Origin: Paenalkalicoccus suaedae
GTDB lineage: Bacteria > Bacillota > Bacilli > Bacillales > Salisediminibacteriaceae
DNA: 64,000 nucleotides
Assembly (NCBI RefSeq): GCF_006965545.2
Contig: NZ_CP041372.2
Span: forward strand, 2,170,001-2,234,000
Direction: 5' to 3'
Under the pieces are notes generated by a model that saw only the letters and a program-made list of their open reading frames with translations, ran no database searches and was not told where the DNA came from. Shown piece by piece: positions 45,978 through 54,911 of this stretch. The number at the start of each line of letters is the position of its first letter. Within the stretch, counting starts at the first letter, position 1. The position numbers were made by a program, and so were the translations under genes.

Positions 45978-48206
45978 CTATTCTTCTCTAAAAAATCCAA
46001 TATCATCAATAACAAGTCGACCAGGTCCGTCGGAGAATTGCCATGTGATGCTCTCCAAGTCCTCCACACTTGCTTCGGCTTCTTCAAGCATCATAATTGG
46101 AATAAAGTACGTTTGGAAAGCTGGTTCAATCGCTTCCTCATACTTGCCATCACGAGTGATATCTTCTAGGAAAGGATATCTCGTATACTGCGTCCATATA
46201 GACGGTGGAATCGGTTGAAGCGCGTCCACGCTTATCGATACTTCTCCACCATCATTAAGAGAAAAAACGAGCTCGAGAGAAGGATCTGTCTCACCTGTGT
46301 AGGGAGCCTCAAGCTCTTTGTCCATCTGGGCCATGGAGAAAGAGAAGTATTCCACAGAGTCAGCATCAGTTACATAACTCTCTGGTAGTGATAGTGTATA
46401 AGACATGTCATCCTCCCACTCCATCACAACCCCATCCGCTGCTTTATTATTACCACCGCGGTCAACTGTAGACGTTTTATCCCATTCCGTAAATCCTTCA
46501 GCCGATGCAGTAATTCCTTGTGGGAACTCTTCCACATCATTGTTACGATTAAAAGAGACAAGTCGCTCATACGTCGAATCTACATATCTTGTTACATATT
46601 GCGTGCGAGGCAGCCACTCTTCTCCGTGCCTGATATCCATAAATAGAGGCTGGTATTGATCGTTATTATGCAAGGTAACTTCTAAGAAAGCAGAAATAAA
46701 TACTTTTGCGACCTCACGCTGCTCTTCTGGGTCCATCATTTGTTTGCGCGATAAAAACATCCCACCAGGCAGGCGCATATCCGCTCTTCCCCAGTCCGTA
46801 TTGAACTGACTATGATTAGCATCCGCAATATACACGGCAGACTTCAAACGATCTAACGAACCAGTAAAGCTCGTGCGACCATACTGCCTGTCGCCTCTAA
46901 AATTATTGACATCGCCATCTCGCGCTCCGTGAATCGTTAAGTAATTCACGTCGTTTAACCTTGGACGCTCATCATCAATGCTTACATCCGTTGGCGCAAT
47001 GGCGACAACAGACTCCACGTTAATGGTTTCAAACCCGTCTAAACTCTCATCGTCTTCAAAGAAACGCTCGTAGTCAGCGACAATTGCTGCCGCTTGACCG
47101 CCTCTTGAATGTCCCATAACAGCAACACGACTTAGATCAATCCGATTATAGAATGGATTATTTTCTGAAGCGGTGAAATCCTTAATTTGTAAGAGATGAT
47201 GCATCATTACCCACGCACGAAGACGATAATTGTCACCTGGAATGCCTGTCCAGTTTGTAAAGTTTAAAAAGTTTTCGTCAATCGAGACCATCGCAATGCC
47301 ACGTGAGGCTAAAAGCTCCCCTAAGTAGGCGTAGCCAGCATCCGAAAAGTTTTCCATACGATGATTCCCATGCACGATCATTGCTAGTGGAAATGGTCCC
47401 TCCCCCTCAGGCATCCACACTCTCCCGTTTAAGGGAAGCTCCGTTTGATCAAAGCCCCAAAATGTCGTACGCCAATCCTTCCACGTTGTTATATAGTCAC
47501 TCGCATCAATCGATCTCGACAAAAGCTGGACCTCATCGGCAAATTCATCCCGATGGTTGTCACGACCACTGCCGTATGTAAAAGACTGCACGCGATATTC
47601 CCCTTCTTCTGCCGGATTCCCAACAGCTAAAGGTGTAATATAATCATTTGCTTGAAACGATGACGTTGATTCAAACTGCTCAATTGTCGGGTGAAAAAAG
47701 AGTAAAAAGAGTACCCACGCCACGCTCATCGGAACAGCTATGTATCCAAATTTGGAGCGATAAAGCATACTATTTAACGCAAGCCCAATCATAAGTAAGG
47801 TAACGAGGAAAACTCCCGTCATAATAAGAGAGAATGTAAGACCCATACTTGCTTCATCTAACATGTAATAGCAAAGCGCACCGTTATAGATGGTCGCACT
47901 GAGAAGCGCTCTTGGGACCGGAAGATACAAAAGGGATAATAGCCATGAGACGGTGACCCCTAAAAGAAAGAGAGCTAGTGCATTTGCTACTATAAAGAGA
48001 AGAAGATCAATAAACGTTCCGAGCCCTGTAGGCATAGAGAGCGCGGCAATACTTGCAAGAAAAAAGCTGCCTACAACCATCGCAAGCAGAATACCTAAAG
48101 TCTTGCCGTCTCTCGCAAACGTAAGCGTGGAGCGGCGCTTAAACCAGTGAAGCATACGTGTTCGTTTTTTACGTGGTGCTAAATATTCTTGTTCATAAAT
48201 CGGCAT
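45978..48206 (-). CDS. Membrane-anchored alpha/beta hydrolase, large
   Basis: 742 aa. About six hydrophobic helices occupy residues 30-180. An extracellular alpha/beta hydrolase domain (about 220-500) has nucleophile GHSRGG, a late acid in HGARDGDVNN and His in ADANHSQF; the oxyanion strand is AMIVHGNHRMENF. A C-terminal beta-sandwich-like region (about 530-742) ends RLVIDDIGFFRE. The unusual TM plus hydrolase plus beta-domain layout suggests an envelope esterase or dienelactone-hydrolase-like enzyme; substrate unknown. Confidence 0.75.
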   Translation of the reverse strand: MPIYEQEYLAPRKKRTRMLHWFKRRSTLTFARDGKTLGILLAMVVGSFFLASIAALSMPTGLGTFIDLLLFIVANALALFLLGVTVSWLLSLLYLPVPRALLSATIYNGALCYYMLDEASMGLTFSLIMTGVFLVTLLMIGLALNSMLYRSKFGYIAVPMSVAWVLFLLFFHPTIEQFESTSSFQANDYITPLAVGNPAEEGEYRVQSFTYGSGRDNHRDEFADEVQLLSRSIDASDYITTWKDWRTTFWGFDQTELPLNGRVWMPEGEGPFPLAMIVHGNHRMENFSDAGYAYLGELLASRGIAMVSIDENFLNFTNWTGIPGDNYRLRAWVMMHHLLQIKDFTASENNPFYNRIDLSRVAVMGHSRGGQAAAIVADYERFFEDDESLDGFETINVESVVAIAPTDVSIDDERPRLNDVNYLTIHGARDGDVNNFRGDRQYGRTSFTGSLDRLKSAVYIADANHSQFNTDWGRADMRLPGGMFLSRKQMMDPEEQREVAKVFISAFLEVTLHNNDQYQPLFMDIRHGEEWLPRTQYVTRYVDSTYERLVSFNRNNDVEEFPQGITASAEGFTEWDKTSTVDRGGNNKAADGVVMEWEDDMSYTLSLPESYVTDADSVEYFSFSMAQMDKELEAPYTGETDPSLELVFSLNDGGEVSISVDALQPIPPSIWTQYTRYPFLEDITRDGKYEEAIEPAFQTYFIPIMMLEEAEASVEDLESITWQFSDGPGRLVIDDIGFFREE

Positions 48207-48282
48207 AATCGTTTCTCCATTCTGTCAACACTTGAGTCCATTATAGCAAAAAACTCCCAAAAATACGTATAAACAGCGAAGA

Positions 48283-48311
48283 AGGCGTGAGAGAGTTTCT
48301 CTAACACGCCT
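48283..48311 (-). terminator. Hairpin after msrA
   Basis: AGGCGTG-AGAG pairs with CTCT-CACGCCT; the T-run is short, so termination is probable but not certain. Confidence 0.6.
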
Positions 48312-48930
48312 ACCACTTTAATGAAGCTATAAGCTTAAGCTGTTCCTGTTGATCAGGCATATGCACAGACTGCTTTAGTTCTTTTATAATCCCTGCTTTT
48401 GTTCCGACACCAGAAGCAAGTCCATTTAGCCTTGCTGTGAGCATCGCATGATTAAACGCCTCGTGTGTTTTAAAGCACTCCAACAAGGAAAGTGTTACTT
48501 TTTTGTAGCGCTTTAAACGATACTTTTGATGATAGTCTTCCGCTAACGTAAAGCTAGTTAGGGGAGCTATTTCCGTTTCTATCAAATGACCCTTCTTCTT
48601 TTCCCACTTTTTCATTCGTTCAATCGCTATCTCTTTTTGTCTGTTATTCTCATAAAGGAGGACCGATCTGTATTGACGGTCTCGGTAGCCGTGCTGTTTG
48701 CCACTATGGAGATCCCAAAAAAGATCCAGCACCTCTTCCCCCGTTATAATAGAAGGATCGATGTCAATTTGCAGTGTCTCCGAATGATCTCCCATCTCTT
48801 TATAGGTAGGATTTTCCGCATTGCCACCCGCATAACCAACTCTCGTTCGCACAACGCCTTTTATATGACCAAACTGGCCATCTGGACCCCAAAATCAACC
48901 TAAGCCAAGTGTCCACGTTTCAACTGACAT
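48310..48930 (-). CDS. msrA: Peptide-methionine (S)-sulfoxide reductase with in-frame TGA at the catalytic Cys codon
   Basis: 207 codons from ATG 48930 (AAAGGGG about eight bases upstream). The frame reads MSVETWTLGLG, then TGA (48895-48897), then FWGPDGQFGHIKGVVRTRVGYAGGN and on to the normal end. In MsrA this position is the catalytic Cys of the GCFW motif, so TGA replaces TGC/TGT exactly. The remainder (HSGKQHGYRDRQYRS, EDYHQKY) is intact and free of other stops. Twenty bases after TGA a 7-bp stem with GUU loop could act as a bacterial SECIS. Either a selenoprotein or a gene inactivated at its key residue; translation from GTG 48852 would give an inactive fragment. Confidence 0.75.
48866..48882 (-). 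promoter_or_regulatory. Candidate SECIS-like hairpin in msrA
   Basis: On the mRNA, AUGGCCA and UGGUCAU pair (one G-U) around the triloop GUU. The loop G lies 21 nt after UGA, within the 16-37 nt range used for bacterial SECIS predictions, and the loop begins with G followed by U. The match is to a loose consensus only. Confidence 0.45.
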
Positions 48931-49013
48931 CACAACGACCCCTTTCTTTGATCTAAGGCTACCAAGATCCCACCGTTTTGTCGAGAAAAAAGGGTGGCAT
49001 AGTCTAAACAAAA

Positions 49014-49050
49014 AAAAGCAGGAAATCGGTGACATCACCGTTCCCTGCTC
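49014..49050 (-). terminator. Terminator after the peptide-binding lipoprotein
   Basis: On the minus strand GCAGGGAACGGTGA pairs with TCACCGATTTCCTGC and is followed by TTTTTTT. Confidence 0.85.
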
Positions 49051-49063
49051 TCATTTTAACCAT

Positions 49064-50698
49064 TTAGTCGATCGTCACATCTTGAAGCTGATACAACCCA
49101 GAAGCATCTGCCCAGAATCCAGATACATCAGAGCGATATCCCATAATGTGGTCTGGGTGATAGAGGAAAGCAGCCGGACTTTCTTCTATTAAATAGTCCA
49201 CAGCATCTTCATATAAACCAAATCTAACGTCTTCATCCTGCTCGACACGCGCTTCCTGAAGTAATGCGTCAAACTCTGCGTCCTGATAGAACGATCTGTT
49301 ACCACTCGCACCAGAGTTCTCCGAATGGAAGAGCATGTGCATTGGATAATCCGCATCCATTGTTCCGAGTGATAGACCTAGGATGAACATATCATGCTCC
49401 CCTTGTCCTGTTTGCTCTAAGTAAGCACCCCACTCCACAACTTCAATCTCTGCTTGAATTCCAATCTCAGCGAGGTCCGCTTGCGCAAGCTCTGCTATAT
49501 CCATACGCTCACGGCTGTCGTTCGTCCAAATCGTTGTTTCGAACCCATCCGCATATCCAGCCTCAGCTAATAGTTCACGAGCCGCTTCAGGATCACGCTC
49601 AAGCTGCGTCACATCTGTGCTAAAACCAAACTGCGTATCGTTAATCGGACCGTAAGCAAGCTCTCCAGTGCCTTCTAACACACCCTCCATCATCGCATCC
49701 TTACTTAGTGCCATCGAAATTGCACGTCGCACACGGTCATCATCGTATGGCTCTCTTTCTGTGTTAAAGCCTAAGTACGTGATACTCGCTGCGTTACGCT
49801 GATAAACTTCCATCGTATCTCCATCGTTTACACGCGCCATATCACTTGGTGTTACCGGATCAATGATATGAGCAGATCCCGTCTCGAGTTCAGAAACTCG
49901 GGTTAAATCCTCTGGAACGACTCGGAAAGTGACTGAATCTACATGAGGAAGATCTCCCCAGTAGTCCTCATTTTTCACTAAGCGAAGAGAATCTCCTGGA
50001 TTCCATTCATCGTATGTAAAGAAGCCAGTACCGATTGGATTTTCGTTAATATAATCACCAGGATTGCCATCTCCATTTTGGAAGTTGTCATAATCTGCTT
50101 CGATAACAGCGGGACTAATCATACTAGAAGCATAGTGAGCAAAGTGAGCTGGAAGTGGCGCAAACGGTTCAGACGTATGGAATCGCACCGTCGTGTCATC
50201 AATCACTTCCACTTCATCAATAATTTCAAAAAGAATCTTACGAGCAGCGCCAACTTCGTCGTCTAAAATACGATCAATATTTGCCTTTACCGCATCTGCA
50301 TTAAACGCCTCGCCATCTGTAAAAGTAATACCTTCTTGAAGGGTGAATTCCCACGTACGTTCATCGACATCTACCCACTCAGTAGCAAGGTTGGATTCGA
50401 GCTCCATATCATCGTTGAATCGTAGTAAGGTCTCGTAAATGTTTACTTGAATGTTACCGGAGGGTACATCGTTTGAGGTATGAGGGTCTAATCGTGACGC
50501 ATCTGACAGGACAGCGATGATAAGATCATTCCCATCTGCTACTTCTTCAGACGCTTCCGCTTCCCCCTCATTGTTAGAGGTATTACCTGTTGTATTTGTT
50601 GCTGCTCCATCATTATCTGGTTCACTAGCACATGCCGCAAGCAAACTAGCCGATGCAAGAGCCATCATTCCAAATTTCCATTTCCTGCTTACCTTCAT
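49064..50698 (-). CDS. Peptide/nickel ABC transporter substrate-binding lipoprotein
   Basis: 544 aa from ATG 50698, eight bases after GGAG; ATG codons further upstream in the frame lack a site. Signal peptide with lipobox LLAAC, an Asn/Gly/Glu linker, then the family-5 solute-binding fold (DASRLDPHTSNDVPSGNIQ; TWEFTLQEGITFTDGEAFNADAV). Binds oligopeptides outside the membrane. No permease or ATPase gene is next to it, so it is an orphan binding protein or partners with a distant operon. Confidence 0.9.
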   Translation of the reverse strand: MKVSRKWKFGMMALASASLLAACASEPDNDGAATNTTGNTSNNEGEAEASEEVADGNDLIIAVLSDASRLDPHTSNDVPSGNIQVNIYETLLRFNDDMELESNLATEWVDVDERTWEFTLQEGITFTDGEAFNADAVKANIDRILDDEVGAARKILFEIIDEVEVIDDTTVRFHTSEPFAPLPAHFAHYASSMISPAVIEADYDNFQNGDGNPGDYINENPIGTGFFTYDEWNPGDSLRLVKNEDYWGDLPHVDSVTFRVVPEDLTRVSELETGSAHIIDPVTPSDMARVNDGDTMEVYQRNAASITYLGFNTEREPYDDDRVRRAISMALSKDAMMEGVLEGTGELAYGPINDTQFGFSTDVTQLERDPEAARELLAEAGYADGFETTIWTNDSRERMDIAELAQADLAEIGIQAEIEVVEWGAYLEQTGQGEHDMFILGLSLGTMDADYPMHMLFHSENSGASGNRSFYQDAEFDALLQEARVEQDEDVRFGLYEDAVDYLIEESPAAFLYHPDHIMGYRSDVSGFWADASGLYQLQDVTID

Positions 50699-51130
50699 TG
50701 TCATCACTCCTATGTGTTTTTGTAACATGTGGACTAATGTACTATAAAACTAAAAATGTGTAAAGAATGTTTTTAGAATATTATATTTTTTTAGACCAAT
50801 CAAAAAGTTCGATTTATTATACAAAAGCTACGTGCTTCAAGGGCTTGTTCTTATTGAGAAACATCGTATAAGCACGACAAAAAAATTATTTTTTATACAA
50901 AAGCTATATTTACATTATTATACTTAACAATGATGATCGTGTAATAAATGACAAATAACCAAATATGAGGGGGTAAAAAAGAGAATAGTATAGAGTGAAA
51001 TTAAGTTTTTATTTTCTAGTTTGTATAGTAGATTAACGAGAAAAAATGGGAAGTAGATGTTTAAAAAAGGCTGAATCCCGACTTTTAAATTGGGAAAGGT
51101 AGAGGACGCTCATCGGTAATGAGGTGTTAC
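50699..51130. other. AT-rich upstream region of the peptide-binding gene
   Basis: No gene. TTATACAAAAGCTA occurs twice (50817-50830 and 50893-50906), 76 bp apart. The promoter of the minus-strand gene should lie near 50740-50800. The rest is featureless up to repeat array 4. Confidence 0.5.
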
Positions 51131-51640
51131 GCATTAGGGTGCACTTTTTACGTAGTTCATGTGGATTTTCATGTGGTCCTCCTTTAAACCTGCGCAGTTT
51201 GGCATTCAACTTGCGCGATTTTTTCTACGTTACGCAGTTGGAGGCTTTTTTCACGCGGTTCACGTAGATTTTCACGCAGTTCTTCTTTCAATCTGCGCAT
51301 TAACGCCTTCAACTTGCGCGATTTTTTCTGCGTTACGCAGTTGGAGGCCTTTTTCACGCGGTTCACGTTGAATTTCACGCAGTTCTCCTTTCAATCTGCG
51401 CATTAACACCTTCTACTTGCGCGATTTTTTCTACGTTACGCAGTCAGGGGCTTTTTTCACGCGATTCACGTTGAATTTCACGCAGTTCTCCTTTCAATCT
51501 GCGCATTAACACCTTCTACTTGCGCGATTTTTTCTATGTTACGCAGTTGGAGGATTTTTTCACGCGGTTCACGTAGATTTTCACGCAGTTCTCCCTCCAA
51601 CCTGCGCAGTTACACCTTCTACTTGCGCAATAAATCGCAT
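51131..51640. repeat. Array 4: GC(A/G)(A/G)TT repeats, same 103-bp architecture as array 1
   Basis: Words at 51131, 51152, 51173, 51194, 51215, 51234, 51255, 51276, 51297, 51318, 51337 and onward to 51606 and 51627 follow the 21-21-21-21-19 rule, with the 19-nt step after the T-run unit (GCGATTTTTTCT). GCGCATTAAC recurs at 51295, 51398 and 51501, exactly 103 bp apart. About 25 words. It ends near the IS element and lies downstream of the minus-strand UPF0316 gene. No credible gene. Confidence 0.92.
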
Positions 51641-51703
51641 GACATAAAAAAAGCCAGGACAATAGACTGACCTAGTCATATGAGACAGTAATAAAACACC
51701 CTC

Positions 51704-52510
51704 TTAGGCTGCCATTTCACCAAACTCTATTGGTGTATGGTAGCCTAATTTTTCCTGGATACGCTCTTCATTATAATACTTCATAAACTGATCTATCCGT
51801 TCTTTTACGGCTTCCATAGACAACGAATTAAACTTTACATACTGGAATTCTTCTGATTTTAGGTTTGAATGAAAAGACTCAATGACTGCGTTATCCCAAC
51901 AGTTTCCCCTTCGGGACATACTACTGATCAAATGTTTCTCTTTCATTAGGTTTTGGTATGCATAAGAAGAATAAACACTTCCTTGATCTGAATGAATCAT
52001 GACCCCTGTTGGATGACCTCTCTTTTCTAGCGCATCTGTTAAAGTATCCATAACCAAAGGGATCTGCTGGTGTGTATACAGCTTATAAGCGACGATTTGA
52101 TTATTAAACAAGTCCATAATCGTTGATAAATATAACGTGTCTGCCCCATATTGAATGTACGTAATATCCGTTACCCACTTTTGATTCGGTCTGCTTGCGT
52201 GAAACGCTCGCTGTAATAAGTGTGGTGCGACAATGACAGACTCACCTTGAGATTTCCACTTTCTTTTCTTTTTCACTCTACATTGAAGGTGATGCTTCTG
52301 CATCATCCGTTGAACCGTATTACGATGTAGCTTGATATGATAGTCGCGTTTTAATAACTCTTTAATTTTACGGTGTCCATATCGGTACTTTGTTTTCTTA
52401 CATAGGTAGATCATTGTCTTTTCTTCCTTAGATAATGTAACTGGTTCGGCAGATGCCCAGCGGTAATAGGTAGACCTAGGCACGTTTAAGACAGATAGAA
52501 TAGCTGACAC
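51704..52510 (-). CDS. IS3-family transposase OrfB (catalytic part)
   Basis: 268 aa from a GTG at 52510, but the frame continues upstream (KLRRKYTVSAILS) into orfA and the protein is probably made as an OrfAB fusion by -1 frameshifting at GAAAAAG (about 52556-52562). The HTH_21 region is followed by the DDE integrase core: Asp in WVTDITYIQ, Asp in IHSDQGSVY and Glu in NAVIESFHS. All three acids are present. Cuts and joins the IS ends. Confidence 0.92.
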   Translation of the reverse strand: MSAILSVLNVPRSTYYRWASAEPVTLSKEEKTMIYLCKKTKYRYGHRKIKELLKRDYHIKLHRNTVQRMMQKHHLQCRVKKKRKWKSQGESVIVAPHLLQRAFHASRPNQKWVTDITYIQYGADTLYLSTIMDLFNNQIVAYKLYTHQQIPLVMDTLTDALEKRGHPTGVMIHSDQGSVYSSYAYQNLMKEKHLISSMSRRGNCWDNAVIESFHSNLKSEEFQYVKFNSLSMEAVKERIDQFMKYYNEERIQEKLGYHTPIEFGEMAA

Positions 52511-52536
52511 AGTATATTTCCTTCTTAATTTCTGGA

Positions 52537-52905
52537 CTAGTTGGAGGACGATTTCTTTTTCAGCTCCTTTTCGATCTCCAAATACTTTTTTAGGATTTCA
52601 TTCTCCTGTGTGAGATGCTTCATTTTCCGGTCGTTTTTCTCTACACTCGAATCCTCAGGACCAAGACCATACGTATATTGTTTTCCAATTGGCTGGTCGA
52701 ATCGATGAATCTGATTTTCACGATACCATTTCATCCACGTCTTGATTTGAGACACATTTTTAACTTCATACTTATCCATGATCTCTCTGTTTGTTAGTTG
52801 ACCACTCATTTTTTCTTTAACTACCGCCCACTTTACCTCATTTGAATACACGTTTTTGCCCATGCAAAAACACCTCCGAATTAGTACTTTGTTCAAGTGT
52901 ACCAT
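52537..52905 (-). CDS. IS3-family transposase OrfA
   Basis: 122 aa. Helix-turn-helix (VYSNEVKWAVVKEKMSGQLTNREIMDKYEV...IKTWMKWYREN) then a leucine-zipper-like coiled coil (MKHLTQENEILKKYLEIEKELKKK) ending at the frameshift site. A start at residue 16 (MGKNVYSNEVKW) is also possible. Binds the IS ends and regulates transposition. Confidence 0.9.
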   Translation of the reverse strand: MVHLNKVLIRRCFCMGKNVYSNEVKWAVVKEKMSGQLTNREIMDKYEVKNVSQIKTWMKWYRENQIHRFDQPIGKQYTYGLGPEDSSVEKNDRKMKHLTQENEILKKYLEIEKELKKKSSSN

Positions 52906-52980
52906 TTCGAAGGTGTTTTATTGTGTCCCATTAATTTAGGTTAGTCTACAATGTAATCGCTTTTGTCCCAGCTCCTTTAA

Positions 52981-53541
52981 TTATTGAGGGCTATTCTTTA
53001 AGTTTTTTCTACGTAAAAACATTTCGCGGCGTTTCTTCATGGCCTTTGTAATGTATCCGCCTTTAAAGCTTCTTGGTTCAAAAGATGCCACAAATGCTTT
53101 CTCCTCATAGGCATCAACAATCTGATAAAATTCTTTTTCGCGATCACGACGTGCTGTGCAGTAAAGTAAATACCGTTCTGCTTCAATTCCTTGTACAGTG
53201 GAAGTGGATACACTAAATCCAACTTCACGAAGACGGCTTACTAACGCTTCGTTTACACGAGGAATATTAGCTTCAATGGTAACATACCCGATTGCGAGCT
53301 TCTCTTCAATTAGAGCACCAATATAAAGTCCAGCACCAAAGCCTAGCGCGTAAGCAGCCATATTAGCGTAATTAGACAAATCACTTAACACGATCCCTAT
53401 AGCCACCACATAAATAACACCTTCTAACACACCAAGACCAGCTGCTTTTGTTTTCTGCGATTTAACCATCATAATCGTACGCAACGTTAAAATTGGTACG
53501 TATAGTATTTGTGCAAGAAAAATGATAATAGGTTCGATCAA
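52981..53541 (-). CDS. UPF0316 membrane protein, YebE-like (DUF2179/DUF5698)
   Basis: 186 aa. Three hydrophobic helices (about 4-25, 35-52, 57-80) then a cytoplasmic ACT/GlnB-like DUF2179 domain ([30 protein letters not shown]). Integral membrane protein with possible ligand-sensing role; function unknown. Its terminator has been split by the IS3 element. Confidence 0.88.
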   Translation of the reverse strand: MIEPIIIFLAQILYVPILTLRTIMMVKSQKTKAAGLGVLEGVIYVVAIGIVLSDLSNYANMAAYALGFGAGLYIGALIEEKLAIGYVTIEANIPRVNEALVSRLREVGFSVSTSTVQGIEAERYLLYCTARRDREKEFYQIVDAYEEKAFVASFEPRSFKGGYITKAMKKRREMFLRRKNLKNSPQ

Positions 53542-53758
53542 TGGGAGAACCCCCTTCTTTTAATAACGAATTTCAAATTAATTCTAACAGGCTTTTTAAA
53601 AAAAGATAGTAGAATGTCAGTATCCGAGAAAAATTATTATCGACAAATTTCGACAAAATATCATTGCACTTTTATGAAGGCGTATCCAACCTTAAATAAG
53701 TCGCATCAATTAGTTAAAAGTCTATAAAATACATAGGTAAAAAGCCAACTACTTTTCA
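53542..53758. other. AT-rich intergenic region before the UPF0316 gene
   Basis: No gene supported; a short plus-strand frame starting MSVSEKNYY (about 53614) has no good ribosome-binding site. Contains the UPF0316 promoter by position. Confidence 0.4.
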
Positions 53759-53803
53759 CAAAAAAAGAAGAGAAATGTCGAATTAATCCAGACATTCCTC
53801 TTC
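53759..53803 (-). terminator. Terminator after trhO
   Basis: On the minus strand GAAGAGGAATGTC pairs with CGACATTTCTCTTC (near-perfect), followed by TTTTTTT. Confidence 0.85.
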
Positions 53804-53826
53804 CCTCTATAAATTATTTTAAAATA

Positions 53827-54804
53827 CTATCTATTAGATGTAGCAGCTAAGTGCTCATCAATAATTTGCAGTTGCTTATCCCATTCCTCAACGGAGATGT
53901 TGTTACGTGTAACATAACGATTACGAGGGTGCTTGCGACATTCATCCGAACATCCTCCAACATAAAAACGCTCCGTCTCTTCAGAGACAATAATTTGCTT
54001 ATTACATTCGGGATTCGCACAATTAACGTAGCGCTCACACGGCTCACCAGTATAATAATCACGTCCTACAACGACATGCTCCTCCTGATTTACCGGAACA
54101 CTAATACGCTCGTCAAATACATAGCACTGACCATCCCACATTTTGCCCTTCACATTAGGGTCTTTCCCATAAGTAACGATTCCGCCATGAAGCTGATTCA
54201 CATCATCAAACCCCTGGTCAACTAGCCAACCAGAGAATTTTTCACAGCGAACTCCTCCTGTACAATAAGTAAGGATTTTTTTGCCTTCAAACTTCTCTTT
54301 ATTCTCTTTAAGCCACTGAGGTAGCTCTTTAAAGCTATCAATATCCGGACGAATAGCGCCTCTAAAATGTCCTAGATCATACTCATATTTGTTTCTCGCA
54401 TCGAGGACGATCGCATCTGGATTTTGAAGCTGTTCATGCCACTCCTCAGGTGTTAAATAATTCCCTGTCGTTTGTCTAGGATCAACGTCCTCTTCGTTTA
54501 AACGTAGCGTGACAAGCTCAGGTCTTGGGCGCACATGCATTTTTTTAAACGCATGACCTTCTGACTCATCAATTTTAAACGCCATATCGGCGAAGCGCTC
54601 ATCCGCTCTCATCGCATCTATATATGTTTGTGTATCTTCGTACGTTCCAGAGACCGTTCCATTGATTCCTTCAGTCGCAACAAGAATACGCCCTTTTAAG
54701 TGGTTAGATTTACAAAATTCAACGTGCTCTTGAGCAAATTCTTCTGGGCTATCAATATCCACGTATTTATAGAAAAGTAGTACACGGTATGGTGCTTGTT
54801 CCAT
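53827..54804 (-). CDS. trhO: tRNA uridine(34) hydroxylase TrhO (rhodanese, UPF0176)
   Basis: 325 aa from ATG 54804, with AGGAAAGGGG upstream. N-terminal ferredoxin-like domain ([16 protein letters not shown]), then the rhodanese domain with active Cys in [16 protein letters not shown], and a C-terminal Cys-rich tail ([15 protein letters not shown]...[14 protein letters not shown]). Introduces the 5-hydroxy group on U34 of certain tRNAs. It is followed upstream by the queCDE genes, which also modify position 34; spacing is 107 nt on the same strand. Confidence 0.9.
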   Translation of the reverse strand: MEQAPYRVLLFYKYVDIDSPEEFAQEHVEFCKSNHLKGRILVATEGINGTVSGTYEDTQTYIDAMRADERFADMAFKIDESEGHAFKKMHVRPRPELVTLRLNEEDVDPRQTTGNYLTPEEWHEQLQNPDAIVLDARNKYEYDLGHFRGAIRPDIDSFKELPQWLKENKEKFEGKKILTYCTGGVRCEKFSGWLVDQGFDDVNQLHGGIVTYGKDPNVKGKMWDGQCYVFDERISVPVNQEEHVVVGRDYYTGEPCERYVNCANPECNKQIIVSEETERFYVGGCSDECRKHPRNRYVTRNNISVEEWDKQLQIIDEHLAATSNR

Positions 54805-54911
54805 CTTTCTTTTCCCCTTTCCTTCTTTCACACGAACTAAAAGTACGAAAGACATTATATCAAATTTTTCTTTATTATGACAAGCTCAAATTACGCCTAT
54901 GGGTACCTATA

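Larger units (their letters stand above)
51663..52948 (-). mobile_element. IS3-family insertion sequence, complete
   Basis: 1286 bp. Imperfect terminal inverted repeats of about 38 bp: left TAGACTGACCTA...AATAAAACACC, right (reverse complement) TAGACTAACCTA...AATAAAACACC. A 3-bp direct repeat CAA flanks both ends (51660-51662 and 52949-52951), as IS150-like IS3 elements produce. Two overlapping-frame genes orfA and orfB are intact, so it looks recently active. Confidence 0.88.
51650..52972 (-). terminator. Terminator of the UPF0316 gene, split by the IS element
   Basis: The arms are at 52962-52972 (minus strand AGCTGGGACAA) and 51652-51662 (minus strand TTGTCCTGGCT followed by TTTTTTT). They pair over 11 bp with two G-U pairs once the IS and one CAA are removed. 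Confidence 0.6.

Noticed and set aside
48310-48852. Short MsrA beginning at GTG 48852 as the functional product
   Set aside because: It would lack the catalytic position entirely, and the good ribosome-binding site belongs to the upstream ATG at 48930.
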